DNA from: Anaerolineales bacterium
GTDB taxonomy: Bacteria; Chloroflexota; Anaerolineae; 4572-78; J111
Reading direction: 5' to 3'
Assembly: GCA_015075405.1 (NCBI GenBank)
Contig: JABTUK010000001.1
Coordinates: 992,001 to 1,056,000, forward strand
Length of the DNA stretch: 64,000 bases
Shown here: piece by piece, positions 43,776 to 51,289 of the stretch
How positions within the stretch are numbered: position 1 is the first letter of the stretch
How the letters are laid out: every line of letters begins with the position of its first letter
The notes under the pieces: generated by a model
The model's input: only the letters and a program-made list of their open reading frames with translations
Database searches by the model: none
What the model was told of the DNA's origin: nothing
Program-made: the position numbers and the translations under genes

Positions 43776-44561
43776 CTAATCTCCAATTTTACGTTTCATA
43801 AAGGCCAGCCAGAGCAGACTCCCCATCCCGGCAAACCCCACCAACGCCGGGCCGGGTAAGCCCCAGAAAAAGAACAGGCCCAGGCTTTCCAGCAGCCAGG
43901 TAATCGCATAAATCAACATCAACGGGCGGGTTGGCAGCGGACCGGGGCGGACCACGGCGGTAATCAAGGCTGAGGCCAACAGCCAGCCCAAATAATTGAT
44001 CCAGGGAATGCCGAAGTAACCGCCCGGCTGCGTCCAGGCCCACAAGCCCCAGGCAACCATTTGCGGATCCAAAAACAGATCCCAGGCGGTCATAGCCAGG
44101 GCGCTCCAGGCTATAAAAGCTAGGCGGGAACGCGATCCGGCGATACAGCGGGCGACCGCCCAGGCCGGCGGCAGCATCATCAACCAGGCCAGCGGAATGA
44201 GCAGCGGCACGCCGCCGATTTGGGGCTGCATTAAATCGGTGTAGTGATAAGCGCCAAAAGGGTAGCCGGTAGTTGAGCCGGTAAATTCAATCAGCCAGGC
44301 CAGGCCCATCACCAGGAGGGCTGTCCTGAGGGTGACTCGCCAGCCCCAGGCTGGGATCAGAAAGGTCAGGACCAGGGTAACTTGCAGCAGCGCGCTAAAG
44401 GTGATAACCGTCGGCAGGACTGCCTGGCCCCCCAAAAAAATGGCAATCGGCAGGGCGATCATGGACAAAATCCAGCCGGAAAACAGGTAGGGTGCGGGCA
44501 GGCTGGCTGCCAGTTGTTTAAGGTGAATGGTTTGGTTTGGATAAAAGGTTTTGACCTGCAT
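43776..44561 (-). CDS. cruF: CruF-like carotenoid hydratase (DUF422)
   Basis: About 261 residues with roughly seven membrane helices. Family signatures: IEFTGSTTGYPFGAYHYTDLM, GGVPLLIPLAWLMM, AMTAWDLFLDPQMV and GGYFGIPWINYLGW. CruF adds water across the terminal double bond of a carotene psi end, forming a hydroxyl that can later be glycosylated. The ATG at 44561 has GAGG five bases upstream; the GTG at 44567 is an alternative. It follows the hydrolase gene by seven bases in one operon. Confidence 0.82.
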   Translation of the reverse strand: MQVKTFYPNQTIHLKQLAASLPAPYLFSGWILSMIALPIAIFLGGQAVLPTVITFSALLQVTLVLTFLIPAWGWRVTLRTALLVMGLAWLIEFTGSTTGYPFGAYHYTDLMQPQIGGVPLLIPLAWLMMLPPAWAVARCIAGSRSRLAFIAWSALAMTAWDLFLDPQMVAWGLWAWTQPGGYFGIPWINYLGWLLASALITAVVRPGPLPTRPLMLIYAITWLLESLGLFFFWGLPGPALVGFAGMGSLLWLAFMKRKIGD

Positions 44562-44568
44562 ATTCACC

Positions 44569-45387
44569 TCAGGTAGTTATTTCCGCGGCAAAGTCCAGCA
44601 CTGCCTGCTCCAGATGAAGCCAACCCGGATCATCGGGATGGATCATGTAATGGCCCGACAATAGTTCTTGGTAACGCAGCGGGCCGGGTAAACGCTGCAT
44701 CAATTGACGGGTCAGTTCCGGGCGGACAACCTCATCCTGCCGTCCCTGGACAATCAAAGTAGGCCGGGTTGCCTGTGGCGCTGCCCGGTAAGCCCCCTGA
44801 CCCACCTGGTACAGTTCCTCAAAAATTCGGGTGGGGATGGTTAACTGGCGCAGCGTTTGTTGTACCTCCGGGTCAGCCAGATTAATTCCAGGTAGCAGGT
44901 TGCCCAAACCGTGCCTGACTTGTGGGTTGGCAAAATCAGCCTTTTGAAAAGGACGCACTTGCCGGAAAATGGGCTTGAGCAAAAAACCGATCCACTGCTG
45001 CCAGGTTGTCCCCAATCGCCAGAAGGGGGCCAACAAGGCCAGAGCTGTCGGTGGCTGAACCACGGCTGCTTGCAGGGCCAGCGCCGCGCCCAGCGAGTAG
45101 CCCACCAGCAGCACCGGATGGAAGCTGCGTTGCAAATCGGCCAGCGCAGTTTGGACAGCGGTCAGCCAATCAGCATGGCTGTGCTCAAACAAGGTCTCAA
45201 TCTGCGCGCCGTGGCCAGGCAGTAACAGGCCGTGTACAGTCCAGCCGGCCCGGTTCAGTGACTCGGCCAGGGGGCGCAGTTCGGCGGGGGTGCCGGGGAA
45301 GCCATGCACCAGCAAGGCGGCGGCGCGGCCACCGGGCAAGGTGAAGGCTCGGTGTGCTTCCCCTTGAAACAGTTGCGCCAGTTTCAA
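44569..45387 (-). CDS. Alpha/beta-hydrolase (carboxylesterase/lysophospholipase-like)
   Basis: 272 residues. Oxyanion region VHGFPGTPAEL, nucleophile elbow GYSLG (Ser), acid residue in QGRQDEVV and catalytic His in SGHYMIHPDDPG. Similar to monoacylglycerol-lipase or carboxylesterase Est30-type enzymes. Its ATG overlaps the stop of the upstream membrane-protein gene (ATGA), and cruF follows closely, so the three are co-transcribed. Substrate unknown; a lipid or ester role would fit the cluster. Confidence 0.85.
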   Translation of the reverse strand: MKLAQLFQGEAHRAFTLPGGRAAALLVHGFPGTPAELRPLAESLNRAGWTVHGLLLPGHGAQIETLFEHSHADWLTAVQTALADLQRSFHPVLLVGYSLGAALALQAAVVQPPTALALLAPFWRLGTTWQQWIGFLLKPIFRQVRPFQKADFANPQVRHGLGNLLPGINLADPEVQQTLRQLTIPTRIFEELYQVGQGAYRAAPQATRPTLIVQGRQDEVVRPELTRQLMQRLPGPLRYQELLSGHYMIHPDDPGWLHLEQAVLDFAAEITT

Positions 45388-45818
45388 ACTTCCCGTTCCT
45401 CAGCCAGAATCACGGCGTGGTACAGGTCGAATAGAAACAAAAAGCTGCCCTGAATAATAATTCCCCAGCCGTGGCCGTGCCAATTACGGCGGCGCTGTAA
45501 AATCAACCCACCTACGATGTAAAGCACATCCAGCCCGGCGTTGAGCCAGAGCAGATGGCGCAAATTGCGGCTTTCCTGAGCCTGCACTGCAGGCACTTCC
45601 GGGTTGGGTAAAGCGGCGTAGCGGCGGCGCATGGCCCGTCCGCCCCAAATGGCAATAGCGGCGTCAACCAACCCCCAGCCGATAGCTTGCCACCCCACAC
45701 CCCGCCAAAACGCATTTCCCCGCAGCAGCCCTAATCCGCCGATAACACTGAACCGACTCCACAAAAGCAAACGGTTCAGAATAATTTGTTGAGTCTGCCA
45801 GATACTCATATTGTTCAT
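45384..45818 (-). CDS. Small membrane protein of unknown function
   Basis: 144 residues. About four hydrophobic segments (IGGLGLLRGNAFWRG, GWGLVDAAIAIWGG, LLWLNAGLDVLYIVGGLIL, GIIIQGSFLFLFDLYHAVIL). The pattern GWQAIGWGLVDAAIA...NAGLDVLYI recurs in uncharacterised bacterial membrane proteins (possibly DUF6992; not verified). First gene of the hydrolase-cruF operon. No catalytic motif is recognised. Confidence 0.7.
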   Translation of the reverse strand: MNNMSIWQTQQIILNRLLLWSRFSVIGGLGLLRGNAFWRGVGWQAIGWGLVDAAIAIWGGRAMRRRYAALPNPEVPAVQAQESRNLRHLLWLNAGLDVLYIVGGLILQRRRNWHGHGWGIIIQGSFLFLFDLYHAVILAEEREV

Positions 45819-45890
45819 TCTTTTATTGTACCCCCAAATTAAAACCTGTGCAAATTATAGACAAATACATTGCAAGTTGTAGAGGTGTAG

Positions 45891-45930
45891 CCAAAAAAAT
45901 ACCCCGGATCAATAACAGTATCCGGGGTAT
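45891..45930 (-). terminator. Rho-independent terminator of the matrixin gene
   Basis: On the minus strand, ATACCCCGGAT, a ten-base loop and ATCCGGGGTAT are followed by a run of seven T residues. The stem starts about 22 bases after the protease stop. Confidence 0.88.
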
Positions 45931-45952
45931 GCGGGGGAGTACTACGCCTGTT

Positions 45953-47524
45953 TTATTTTAATATAACCGGCATATACGCCTTTAAAACGGTACAGATACG
46001 CACATCATCCACACTCCAGCCAGTCACAGTAGTAGAGTTTCCGTCATCATTTGCCTGGCGGAAGCGAATACGGAAACCATCGCCTGGGCTGATCAGACTG
46101 CTTAAATCAACAATTGACTCAATATAACTCCCACTGTTTCCCGAAAAGGCCGGCTTGCCGGCAATAGGGCTGCCAAAACTGGGGGAAATCGTTTTATTGT
46201 AGCCATTTTTGGTAAAATTGGCCGCGCCCACATCGCTAAAAGCGCCGCCGTTGATGCTGATTTCGACCACCCCGCCATCATAGCCGGTGGAGTTGCTTTC
46301 TGCTTCGAGATTGTAGGCGTGGAAGAACTGCAGAAACAATCCCGGCAGTGTGGCATTAATGGTGGAGCTGCGCAGGTAAGAGTCAGAAACAGTGATAATA
46401 TCAGCCGCAAACCAATATTGGCTGCTGCCATCGTAACCGTTACCGTCGTTTTTACCCTGCCAGCTATTCGTTCCGCTCCCATTGGTAACTTCCCAGTCGG
46501 CAAAACCATCCTCGTGGTCATCACTGAAAATAGGAATACACGGGCTGACGGCAATACCCGATCCGGTCCCATAAATCGAAACTGCTCCGTTGATGTCATC
46601 CGGTCGGAGAGCCGCCAGAGATGGATTATAGATAGGATTCATAACGGCTAAATTGCCGGAAGAAGGTTCATGATTCAAACCGATAGAGTGACCCAACTCG
46701 TGCAGGGCTACCAAACCGATGTCAAATCCCGAACCCGGCGTACACGACCAGGTTTCTGCGCTGTCAAAGTGCATATCGCCGGCGATGGAATTGACGGTAT
46801 CGCCAGTAACAGGCGGAAAAAAAGCGTGAGCCAAAACATTAGAAGGGCCATCGAAGGTGTGAGCGCCAATGCGGATATGACCGGCGGCACCGGACGCGCC
46901 TGAAGCCGCCCCACTATCGGCTACTTCAACAAATTGAATGTTGGCGGCGGCTGACCAGGCAGCAAACGCCGTGGCAATTTCGCTTTTGACGCAGCTATTA
47001 ACCCCCAAGCTGGTGCGCACATCCACGTTGCCGCCTAATCCTTCAATGGCGTGACTTTTTCCAGCCGCAATATAGCTATAAGTCACCATACCCCCCGGTG
47101 TGCCGGGACCAGACACATTTTGCCCCGAGGGGTTGAAAGGGCTGTCAGCGCCCCACTTAAGACCGACTGTATTATAGAGAGGAGTGATCTCACCATACGG
47201 CGAAAGACCCCCTTCGTCAATGATGACCGGGTCGGTATCGCTCTGGAGCGAAGGTTGAACGGTAGCGTGGAAACATTCCTCGGCGCTGCTGATGTAAGCC
47301 AGGGCCGCAGCTTTGTACTCTTCGGCAGAAAACACCTCCGGGTGTTCCGCCCGAATTTGGGTCATCTGCTGGAAATCGGCTTCGAGTTGGGCAAATTTTT
47401 CAGCATTGCAGGTCGCCACTGTTACGCCGGTAGCTGCTTGGGTGAGTCCCGGTGTTGAACAGACCAGGAAAAACGTTATCTCAAGTGATAAAATGAAAGT
47501 CAATGGCCTGATAAAATAGTCCAT
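45953..47524 (-). CDS. Secreted matrixin-type (M10A) zinc metalloprotease
   Basis: About 523 residues from ATG 47524 (GAGGAGAGG upstream); the frame to 47701 only adds a leader. Signal peptide 1-30 (ending TQA). The catalytic site is HELGHSIGLNH (His275, Glu276, His279, His285) with Met295 in the Met-turn (AVMNPIY), the metzincin pattern. The N-terminal half before it carries a calcium-binding-like GHIRIGAHTFDG strand. Residues ~330-515 form a jelly-roll/MAM-like domain (FADWEVTNGSG...WSVDDVRI). An extracellular peptidase is likely. It has its own terminator. Confidence 0.85.
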   Translation of the reverse strand: MDYFIRPLTFILSLEITFFLVCSTPGLTQAATGVTVATCNAEKFAQLEADFQQMTQIRAEHPEVFSAEEYKAAALAYISSAEECFHATVQPSLQSDTDPVIIDEGGLSPYGEITPLYNTVGLKWGADSPFNPSGQNVSGPGTPGGMVTYSYIAAGKSHAIEGLGGNVDVRTSLGVNSCVKSEIATAFAAWSAAANIQFVEVADSGAASGASGAAGHIRIGAHTFDGPSNVLAHAFFPPVTGDTVNSIAGDMHFDSAETWSCTPGSGFDIGLVALHELGHSIGLNHEPSSGNLAVMNPIYNPSLAALRPDDINGAVSIYGTGSGIAVSPCIPIFSDDHEDGFADWEVTNGSGTNSWQGKNDGNGYDGSSQYWFAADIITVSDSYLRSSTINATLPGLFLQFFHAYNLEAESNSTGYDGGVVEISINGGAFSDVGAANFTKNGYNKTISPSFGSPIAGKPAFSGNSGSYIESIVDLSSLISPGDGFRIRFRQANDDGNSTTVTGWSVDDVRICTVLKAYMPVILK

Positions 47525-47873
47525 GAACCTCTCCTCAAATTTTTCAAGTGGGCGAAAATTGGCTGGAAACGATAACATCTTGACACGAATCATCATCTGA
47601 AACAATCCGTCTATAGTACCAATCCAGACCCCCTGCCAAAAACTTTTGTGTTCCCCTAAACCCCAAATTTTTCCTATATTAACACCAGCATAAACCGGCA
47701 ATAGATACCGTTCTTTCGATAATTGGCAGGTAAACCCATCAAAACGGAGTCATTTTTTACCTCTAAAAAAGGGTGATTCAATTGACCTGGCAGCTTGATT
47801 CAAGGGGGGGTGGTGCTATAATACCGCGCTCATTGAGCCTGGTTTACCCCATAGGAGAAATCATAATAACAGT
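47525..47873. other. Divergent intergenic region (matrixin / methyltransferase)
   Basis: No supported gene. It contains the matrixin ribosome site on the minus strand and a good plus-strand promoter at 47795-47822. Confidence 0.6.
47795..47822 (+). promoter_or_regulatory. Promoter of the methyltransferase/SET operon
   Basis: TTGATT (47795-47800), 16 bases, TATAAT (47817-47822), preceded by TGC to make an extended -10 (TGCTATAAT). Confidence 0.7.
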
Positions 47874-48671
47874 ATGGCCGAGCATAATAACCTATACCAA
47901 AACGTGGTTTATTATGACCTCATTTTTGAACGCGACGTCAGCCGGGAAGTAGATTTTTTGGTGGCCGTTTGCCGGCGCTATGCTGGGCGTGAGCCGCAGT
48001 CGTCGCTGGAGGTGGCCTGCGGGCCGGGCTACCATACCCGTGCTTTGGCTCAGCGGGGCTTGCGGGCCACCGGCCTGGACCTGAACGGGGCAATGATTGC
48101 CCTGGCCCACCACAAAGATGCCATAGCCGGCGTTGAAGCCTGTTGGCTTGAAGCCGATATGCGCCAGATTCACCTGAGCGAGCCGGTGGATGTGGCCTTT
48201 TGTATGTTCGACGGGCTGGATGCGCTGTTGACCAACGCCGACCTGATCCAGCATTTCCGGGCTGTGGGGGCCAGCCTGACCAAAGGGGGTATCTATCTTG
48301 TTGATCTGACCCACCCTCGTGAGTGTTCCTTTTGGCATTACACGCCGTTCTACTATGCCGGGGCGCGTGATGGCGTTTCGGCGGAAATTCAGTGGGCTAC
48401 CAACAATCCCCGCTATGATTTGGTCAGCAGTGTGGCTCATGTGGAACTGGAGATGCGGGTCAACGATCACGGTCAGACGCAGGTGGTTCACGACTCAGCC
48501 AAAGAGCGCCTGTTGTTACCCCAGGAAATTAGCTTGCTGGCCGAGCTGTCCGGAGTGCTGCGGGTGGTCGGCTGGCACGGCGATTTTGACCTGGCTCAAC
48601 CTTTGGATGACTCGCCGGCTTCACGGCGGATGATCGTTATTTTACAAAAACAGGAGGCTATAAATAAATAA
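47874..48671 (+). CDS. SAM-dependent class I methyltransferase
   Basis: 265 residues. Rossmann-type SAM site: SSLEVACGPGYHTRALAQRG (motif I), GLDLNGAMIALA (acidic residue after beta2), EADMRQIHLSEPVDVAFCM, then GGIYLVDLTHP. The N-terminal NNLYQNVVYYDLIFERD matches a group of small-molecule methyltransferases. Substrate unknown. Followed after two bases by the SET-domain gene, so they form an operon. Confidence 0.85.
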   Translation: MAEHNNLYQNVVYYDLIFERDVSREVDFLVAVCRRYAGREPQSSLEVACGPGYHTRALAQRGLRATGLDLNGAMIALAHHKDAIAGVEACWLEADMRQIHLSEPVDVAFCMFDGLDALLTNADLIQHFRAVGASLTKGGIYLVDLTHPRECSFWHYTPFYYAGARDGVSAEIQWATNNPRYDLVSSVAHVELEMRVNDHGQTQVVHDSAKERLLLPQEISLLAELSGVLRVVGWHGDFDLAQPLDDSPASRRMIVILQKQEAINK

Positions 48672-48673
48672 AA

Positions 48674-49234
48674 GTGTTAAATGCGCAGGCTTCTTATGCT
48701 TCACCCAAGTTGGAGGCTCGCCAGCACCCGCATAAGGGCGGCTGGGGGGTCTATGCCCGCGAGGGAGTGCGGGCCGGAGAATTACTGCTCGTTTGGAGTG
48801 GCGAAGTGGTCACGGGCGACCAACTGCCTCGATTGAGGGAGGCCGGTCATCCCTACAGCGTTCAGGTTGAGGAAAATCTTTACCTGGTGACCATGCGGCC
48901 ACCCGAAACGGCTGACTTGGTGAATCACTGCTGTGACCCGAACGCCGGGGTGAGCGGCCAGATGACTCTGGTTGCGCTGCGTGACATCGCTCCCGGCGAA
49001 GAAGTCTGTTTTGACTACGCCATGACCGATGGCAGCCCGTATGACGAGTTTCCGTGCGCGTGTGGCACACCTCACTGCCGGGGCCGCGTGACCGGCAACG
49101 ACTGGATGCGACCCGAGCTGTGGAAGCGTTACGGCAACCACTTTTCGCCCTATTTGCTGCGGCGGATTGAGCTGCTCAAAAAGGCGACTCGTCGCCCGGT
49201 GGCGCGAGCGGCTTCATTTGTCCAGCCAAGCTGA
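48674..49234 (+). CDS. SET-domain protein (lysine methyltransferase fold)
   Basis: 186 residues, GTG start two bases after the methyltransferase stop. SET features: GWGVYAREGVRAGELLLVWSG, the pseudoknot motif LVNHCCDPNAG, EEVCFDYAM (catalytic Tyr) and a Cys-rich post-SET segment (CACGTPHCRG) that may bind zinc. Probably methylates a protein lysine. The bacterial target is unknown; ribosomal or nucleoid proteins are possible. Confidence 0.85.
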   Translation: MLNAQASYASPKLEARQHPHKGGWGVYAREGVRAGELLLVWSGEVVTGDQLPRLREAGHPYSVQVEENLYLVTMRPPETADLVNHCCDPNAGVSGQMTLVALRDIAPGEEVCFDYAMTDGSPYDEFPCACGTPHCRGRVTGNDWMRPELWKRYGNHFSPYLLRRIELLKKATRRPVARAASFVQPS

Positions 49235-49245
49235 GGGAGAAATTA

Positions 49246-49282
49246 AAAAAGGCCGGTGAAGTTTCTGTCACCGGCCTTTTTG
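49246..49282 (+). terminator. Terminator after the SET gene, usable from both sides
   Basis: AAAAAAGGCCGGTGA and TCACCGGCCTTTTT around an eight-base loop, with an A run on one side and a T run on the other. Confidence 0.9.
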
Positions 49283-49325
49283 TTTTGCCCAACTGTAACT
49301 GCTTAGCCCTCGATACATCGGCCTC

Positions 49326-49354
49326 GAAGATTTCTCCCTTCGGTCGAAATGACA
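49326..49354. repeat. Isolated half-unit of the agatttctcc...aaatgaca repeat
   Basis: gaagatttctcccttcgg then tcgaaatgaca, the same half-site as in the array at 33294-33610. Confidence 0.85.
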
Positions 49355-49376
49355 TGGCTGAGTAGTTACGCCCACC

Positions 49377-49859
49377 TCAAATTTCCTCAAAACGCCGGGT
49401 CTCGTAATTTTTCTTCACCCTGTCAGCCGCATACACTCGCCCGTTCATGGCGATGTACACCCCCGGCGCTTGTGTCTGTGCGGCGGCGATGGCGCAGCCG
49501 ACATTAAAAATAGCATCGGTGTAGCGGGAGCGGGCCGGCTCCATGGCCCCGGTAAAAACAATGGTCTTGTTGGGCAGGCCCAGCAGATATTTGGCCGTAT
49601 CCACCATCGTATCGGTGCCGTGGGTAATGACAATCCGTTCACAGGGTTCGGCTTCAATGGTTTGGCGGATCACCTGCCGGTCCGCCTCGGTCATTTCCAG
49701 GCTGTCTTTTTTTAGGATGGAAACGACCTCATACTCAAAGGCCACATTGGCCTCTTTCAAAATCTCCGTTACCTGCGGCGCGCCGACCTGATACTCGCTG
49801 CGGGCGTCGAAATAAACCTTGTCAATGGTGCCGCCGGTGGTAAAGAATTTAATTTTCAT
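49377..49859 (-). CDS. Short asparaginase-domain protein
   Basis: About 160 residues from ATG 49859 (CAGGGGAG upstream). Contains both catalytic Thr regions of L-asparaginases: TTGGTIDKVYF and ITHGTDTMVDTA, plus FTGAMEPARSRYTDA. Classic enzymes are about 330 residues; this matches only the N-terminal domain and stops there without sign of frameshift. Several bacteria carry such stand-alone asparaginase domains. Whether it hydrolyses asparagine is uncertain. Confidence 0.8.
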   Translation of the reverse strand: MKIKFFTTGGTIDKVYFDARSEYQVGAPQVTEILKEANVAFEYEVVSILKKDSLEMTEADRQVIRQTIEAEPCERIVITHGTDTMVDTAKYLLGLPNKTIVFTGAMEPARSRYTDAIFNVGCAIAAAQTQAPGVYIAMNGRVYAADRVKKNYETRRFEEI

Positions 49860-49910
49860 CCCAACTCCCCTGACCATGAGATTTGATTTTCAAAATCGGT
49901 AATTCGCCTG

Positions 49911-49977
49911 CAAGACTGGAAGGTTGGAAGGTTGGGTAAAGAGGCATGCAGTCCTCCAATCCTCCAGCCTTCCAATC
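49911..49977. repeat. gactggaaggttggaagg / cctccagccttccaatc hairpin
   Basis: Imperfect inverted repeat between the asparaginase gene and the next gene. A further palindrome family. Confidence 0.7.
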
Positions 49978-49989
49978 ACCTTACTCAAT

Positions 49990-50421
49990 TTACTTGTCAA
50001 ATTTCGTAAGGTGAGGCCGGAGCAGTTCCATAACCCGGCCGGCCTGCGGAGTGGAGAAGCGTAACTCAACCTGACCTGAGCGGTCCGCGTGAAAACGAGC
50101 CGCATCGTAGGCCGCCAGCAGGCAATCCGGTTTTTCCAGGCTAAAATTGACCGCCGCCAGTAACGGCTGGTCAAAGGTAACATTCAACAGCCGTTCCCGT
50201 CCCCAACAAGCTATCACCCGCTTTGATGTCAGCACCAACGCCCCGACAAAGGCCCGCTTCCGCCAGGAGGAGTAACGGCTCGGCGCGCGGTAGTTGCGGT
50301 AGGTAATCGTGCCCCACAGCCCCTCTTCGAGAAAGTGGATGCCTTCCGCTTCCAGTGTCGGCAGCGCGTCGGCGGGGAGTTTGCCCAGGCCGAGGAAAGG
50401 GCGCAAGAGGGTTTTTAGCAT
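49990..50421 (-). CDS. Conserved-looking protein of unknown function
   Basis: About 143 residues from ATG 50421 (GGAG nine bases upstream). Not recognised. It has a GIHFLEEGLWGTITYRNYRAP segment, VGALVLTSKRVIACW and alternating strands ending in a C-terminal helix (GRVMELLRPHL). The strand-LTSKRV pattern is like bacterial PH-like (bPH) domains, a guess only. It overlaps nothing and sits downstream of a DUF2283 gene. Confidence 0.6.
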   Translation of the reverse strand: MLKTLLRPFLGLGKLPADALPTLEAEGIHFLEEGLWGTITYRNYRAPSRYSSWRKRAFVGALVLTSKRVIACWGRERLLNVTFDQPLLAAVNFSLEKPDCLLAAYDAARFHADRSGQVELRFSTPQAGRVMELLRPHLTKFDK

Positions 50422-50461
50422 TTGGGATTGCTCCGGGTGGTCATTTACCTGGGGACTTATC

Positions 50462-50827
50462 TTAACCGGCCACGGGTACAGGTTGAAGAGAGGTAATAGG
50501 AATAGTTTCAACCATTGAGGGCGTATAGGCCGATAATAACAGTAGCTCCTTCACCGGCGATTGAAGCAAAATCTCAAGCACCAATTCTCGTAACTCATCG
50601 GATAATGCGGCCAACCCGGTCAGGGGAAAACTACGCGGCCCCATCTCTGTTCTTTGGGCTAAAATTGAGTATTCAAAAAAAGTTAGCCCGATGGCGCGGC
50701 GTTCCGGCTTATTGATTCGCAAGAGAATATGATCATTCAACTCAATCCCGGTCGCCCCTTCACCGGGCGCAAATGAAACATACAAAGTGTCGCTAAGTTC
50801 ATCATAGTTAAAAGTTGGCTCACTCAT
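50462..50827 (-). CDS. DUF2283 domain protein
   Basis: 121 residues. The N-terminal YDELSDTLYVSF...GIELNDHILLRIN...AIGLTFFEYS is the DUF2283 signature, a small beta domain often encoded beside toxin-like genes (e.g. DUF4258). The C-terminal ~60 residues are an extension (LSDELRELVLEILLQSP). Only five bases separate it from the upstream gene, so it probably acts as its partner or antitoxin. Confidence 0.75.
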   Translation of the reverse strand: MSEPTFNYDELSDTLYVSFAPGEGATGIELNDHILLRINKPERRAIGLTFFEYSILAQRTEMGPRSFPLTGLAALSDELRELVLEILLQSPVKELLLLSAYTPSMVETIPITSLQPVPVAG

Positions 50828-50832
50828 ATTCT

Positions 50833-51153
50833 TTACCCGATTTCTTTTTGGTAAGCTGTCACAATGTAATTGTTAGGCACAGGTTTGCCCCCTTCCCCTT
50901 CACTAAACCTAAATAAGACGATGGCAATAAGGTGCGTGTTTTCTTCGGCTAAATCGGTAAACACTTTAACATAGCGATATTTCTGTGGGTTAAGTGGGTC
51001 TTGACTGCGTTGGCCTGATTGGACCGTTTCTTGCAAATGGCGCTCGTAGGCTAACATTTCAGGATGATTAAGAGGTTGGACGATATGTTCCCAGCGTTCT
51101 TGGGTCAGATAAATATCATTGCCATAACGGTCACGAACTGTCCAGCGTTTCAT
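50833..51153 (-). CDS. Putative partner (toxin-like) of the DUF2283 protein
   Basis: 106 residues, not firmly recognised. Features: MKRWTVRDRYGNDIYLTQERWEHIV, HPEMLAYERHLQETV, and the strands YRYVKVF, THLIAIVLF and NYIVTAYQ. This beta-rich layout with a terminal TAYQ motif is like small phage/toxin nuclease families (DUF4258, PBECR). Its position five bases before a DUF2283 gene fits a two-gene toxin-antitoxin-like unit. Function not proven. Confidence 0.6.
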   Translation of the reverse strand: MKRWTVRDRYGNDIYLTQERWEHIVQPLNHPEMLAYERHLQETVQSGQRSQDPLNPQKYRYVKVFTDLAEENTHLIAIVLFRFSEGEGGKPVPNNYIVTAYQKEIG

Positions 51154-51242
51154 GATCTTTGTTTTAACATAGCCAAACGAGTCGTCTCAACCAGTACCAA
51201 TTATACCACAGCTTTTGTATTTTTCTGAGTGGAAAAATAAAA

Positions 51243-51275
51243 AGACCTCAAAGGTCTTTGAGACCTTTGAGGTCT
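51243..51275 (-). terminator. clpC terminator
   Basis: Perfect arms agacctcaaaggtc (51243-51256) and gacctttgaggtct (51262-51275). On the minus strand the stem is followed by TTTTTATTTTT. It lies 14 bases after the clpC stop. Confidence 0.88.
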
Positions 51276-51289
51276 GCTCGTAGCAGAGC

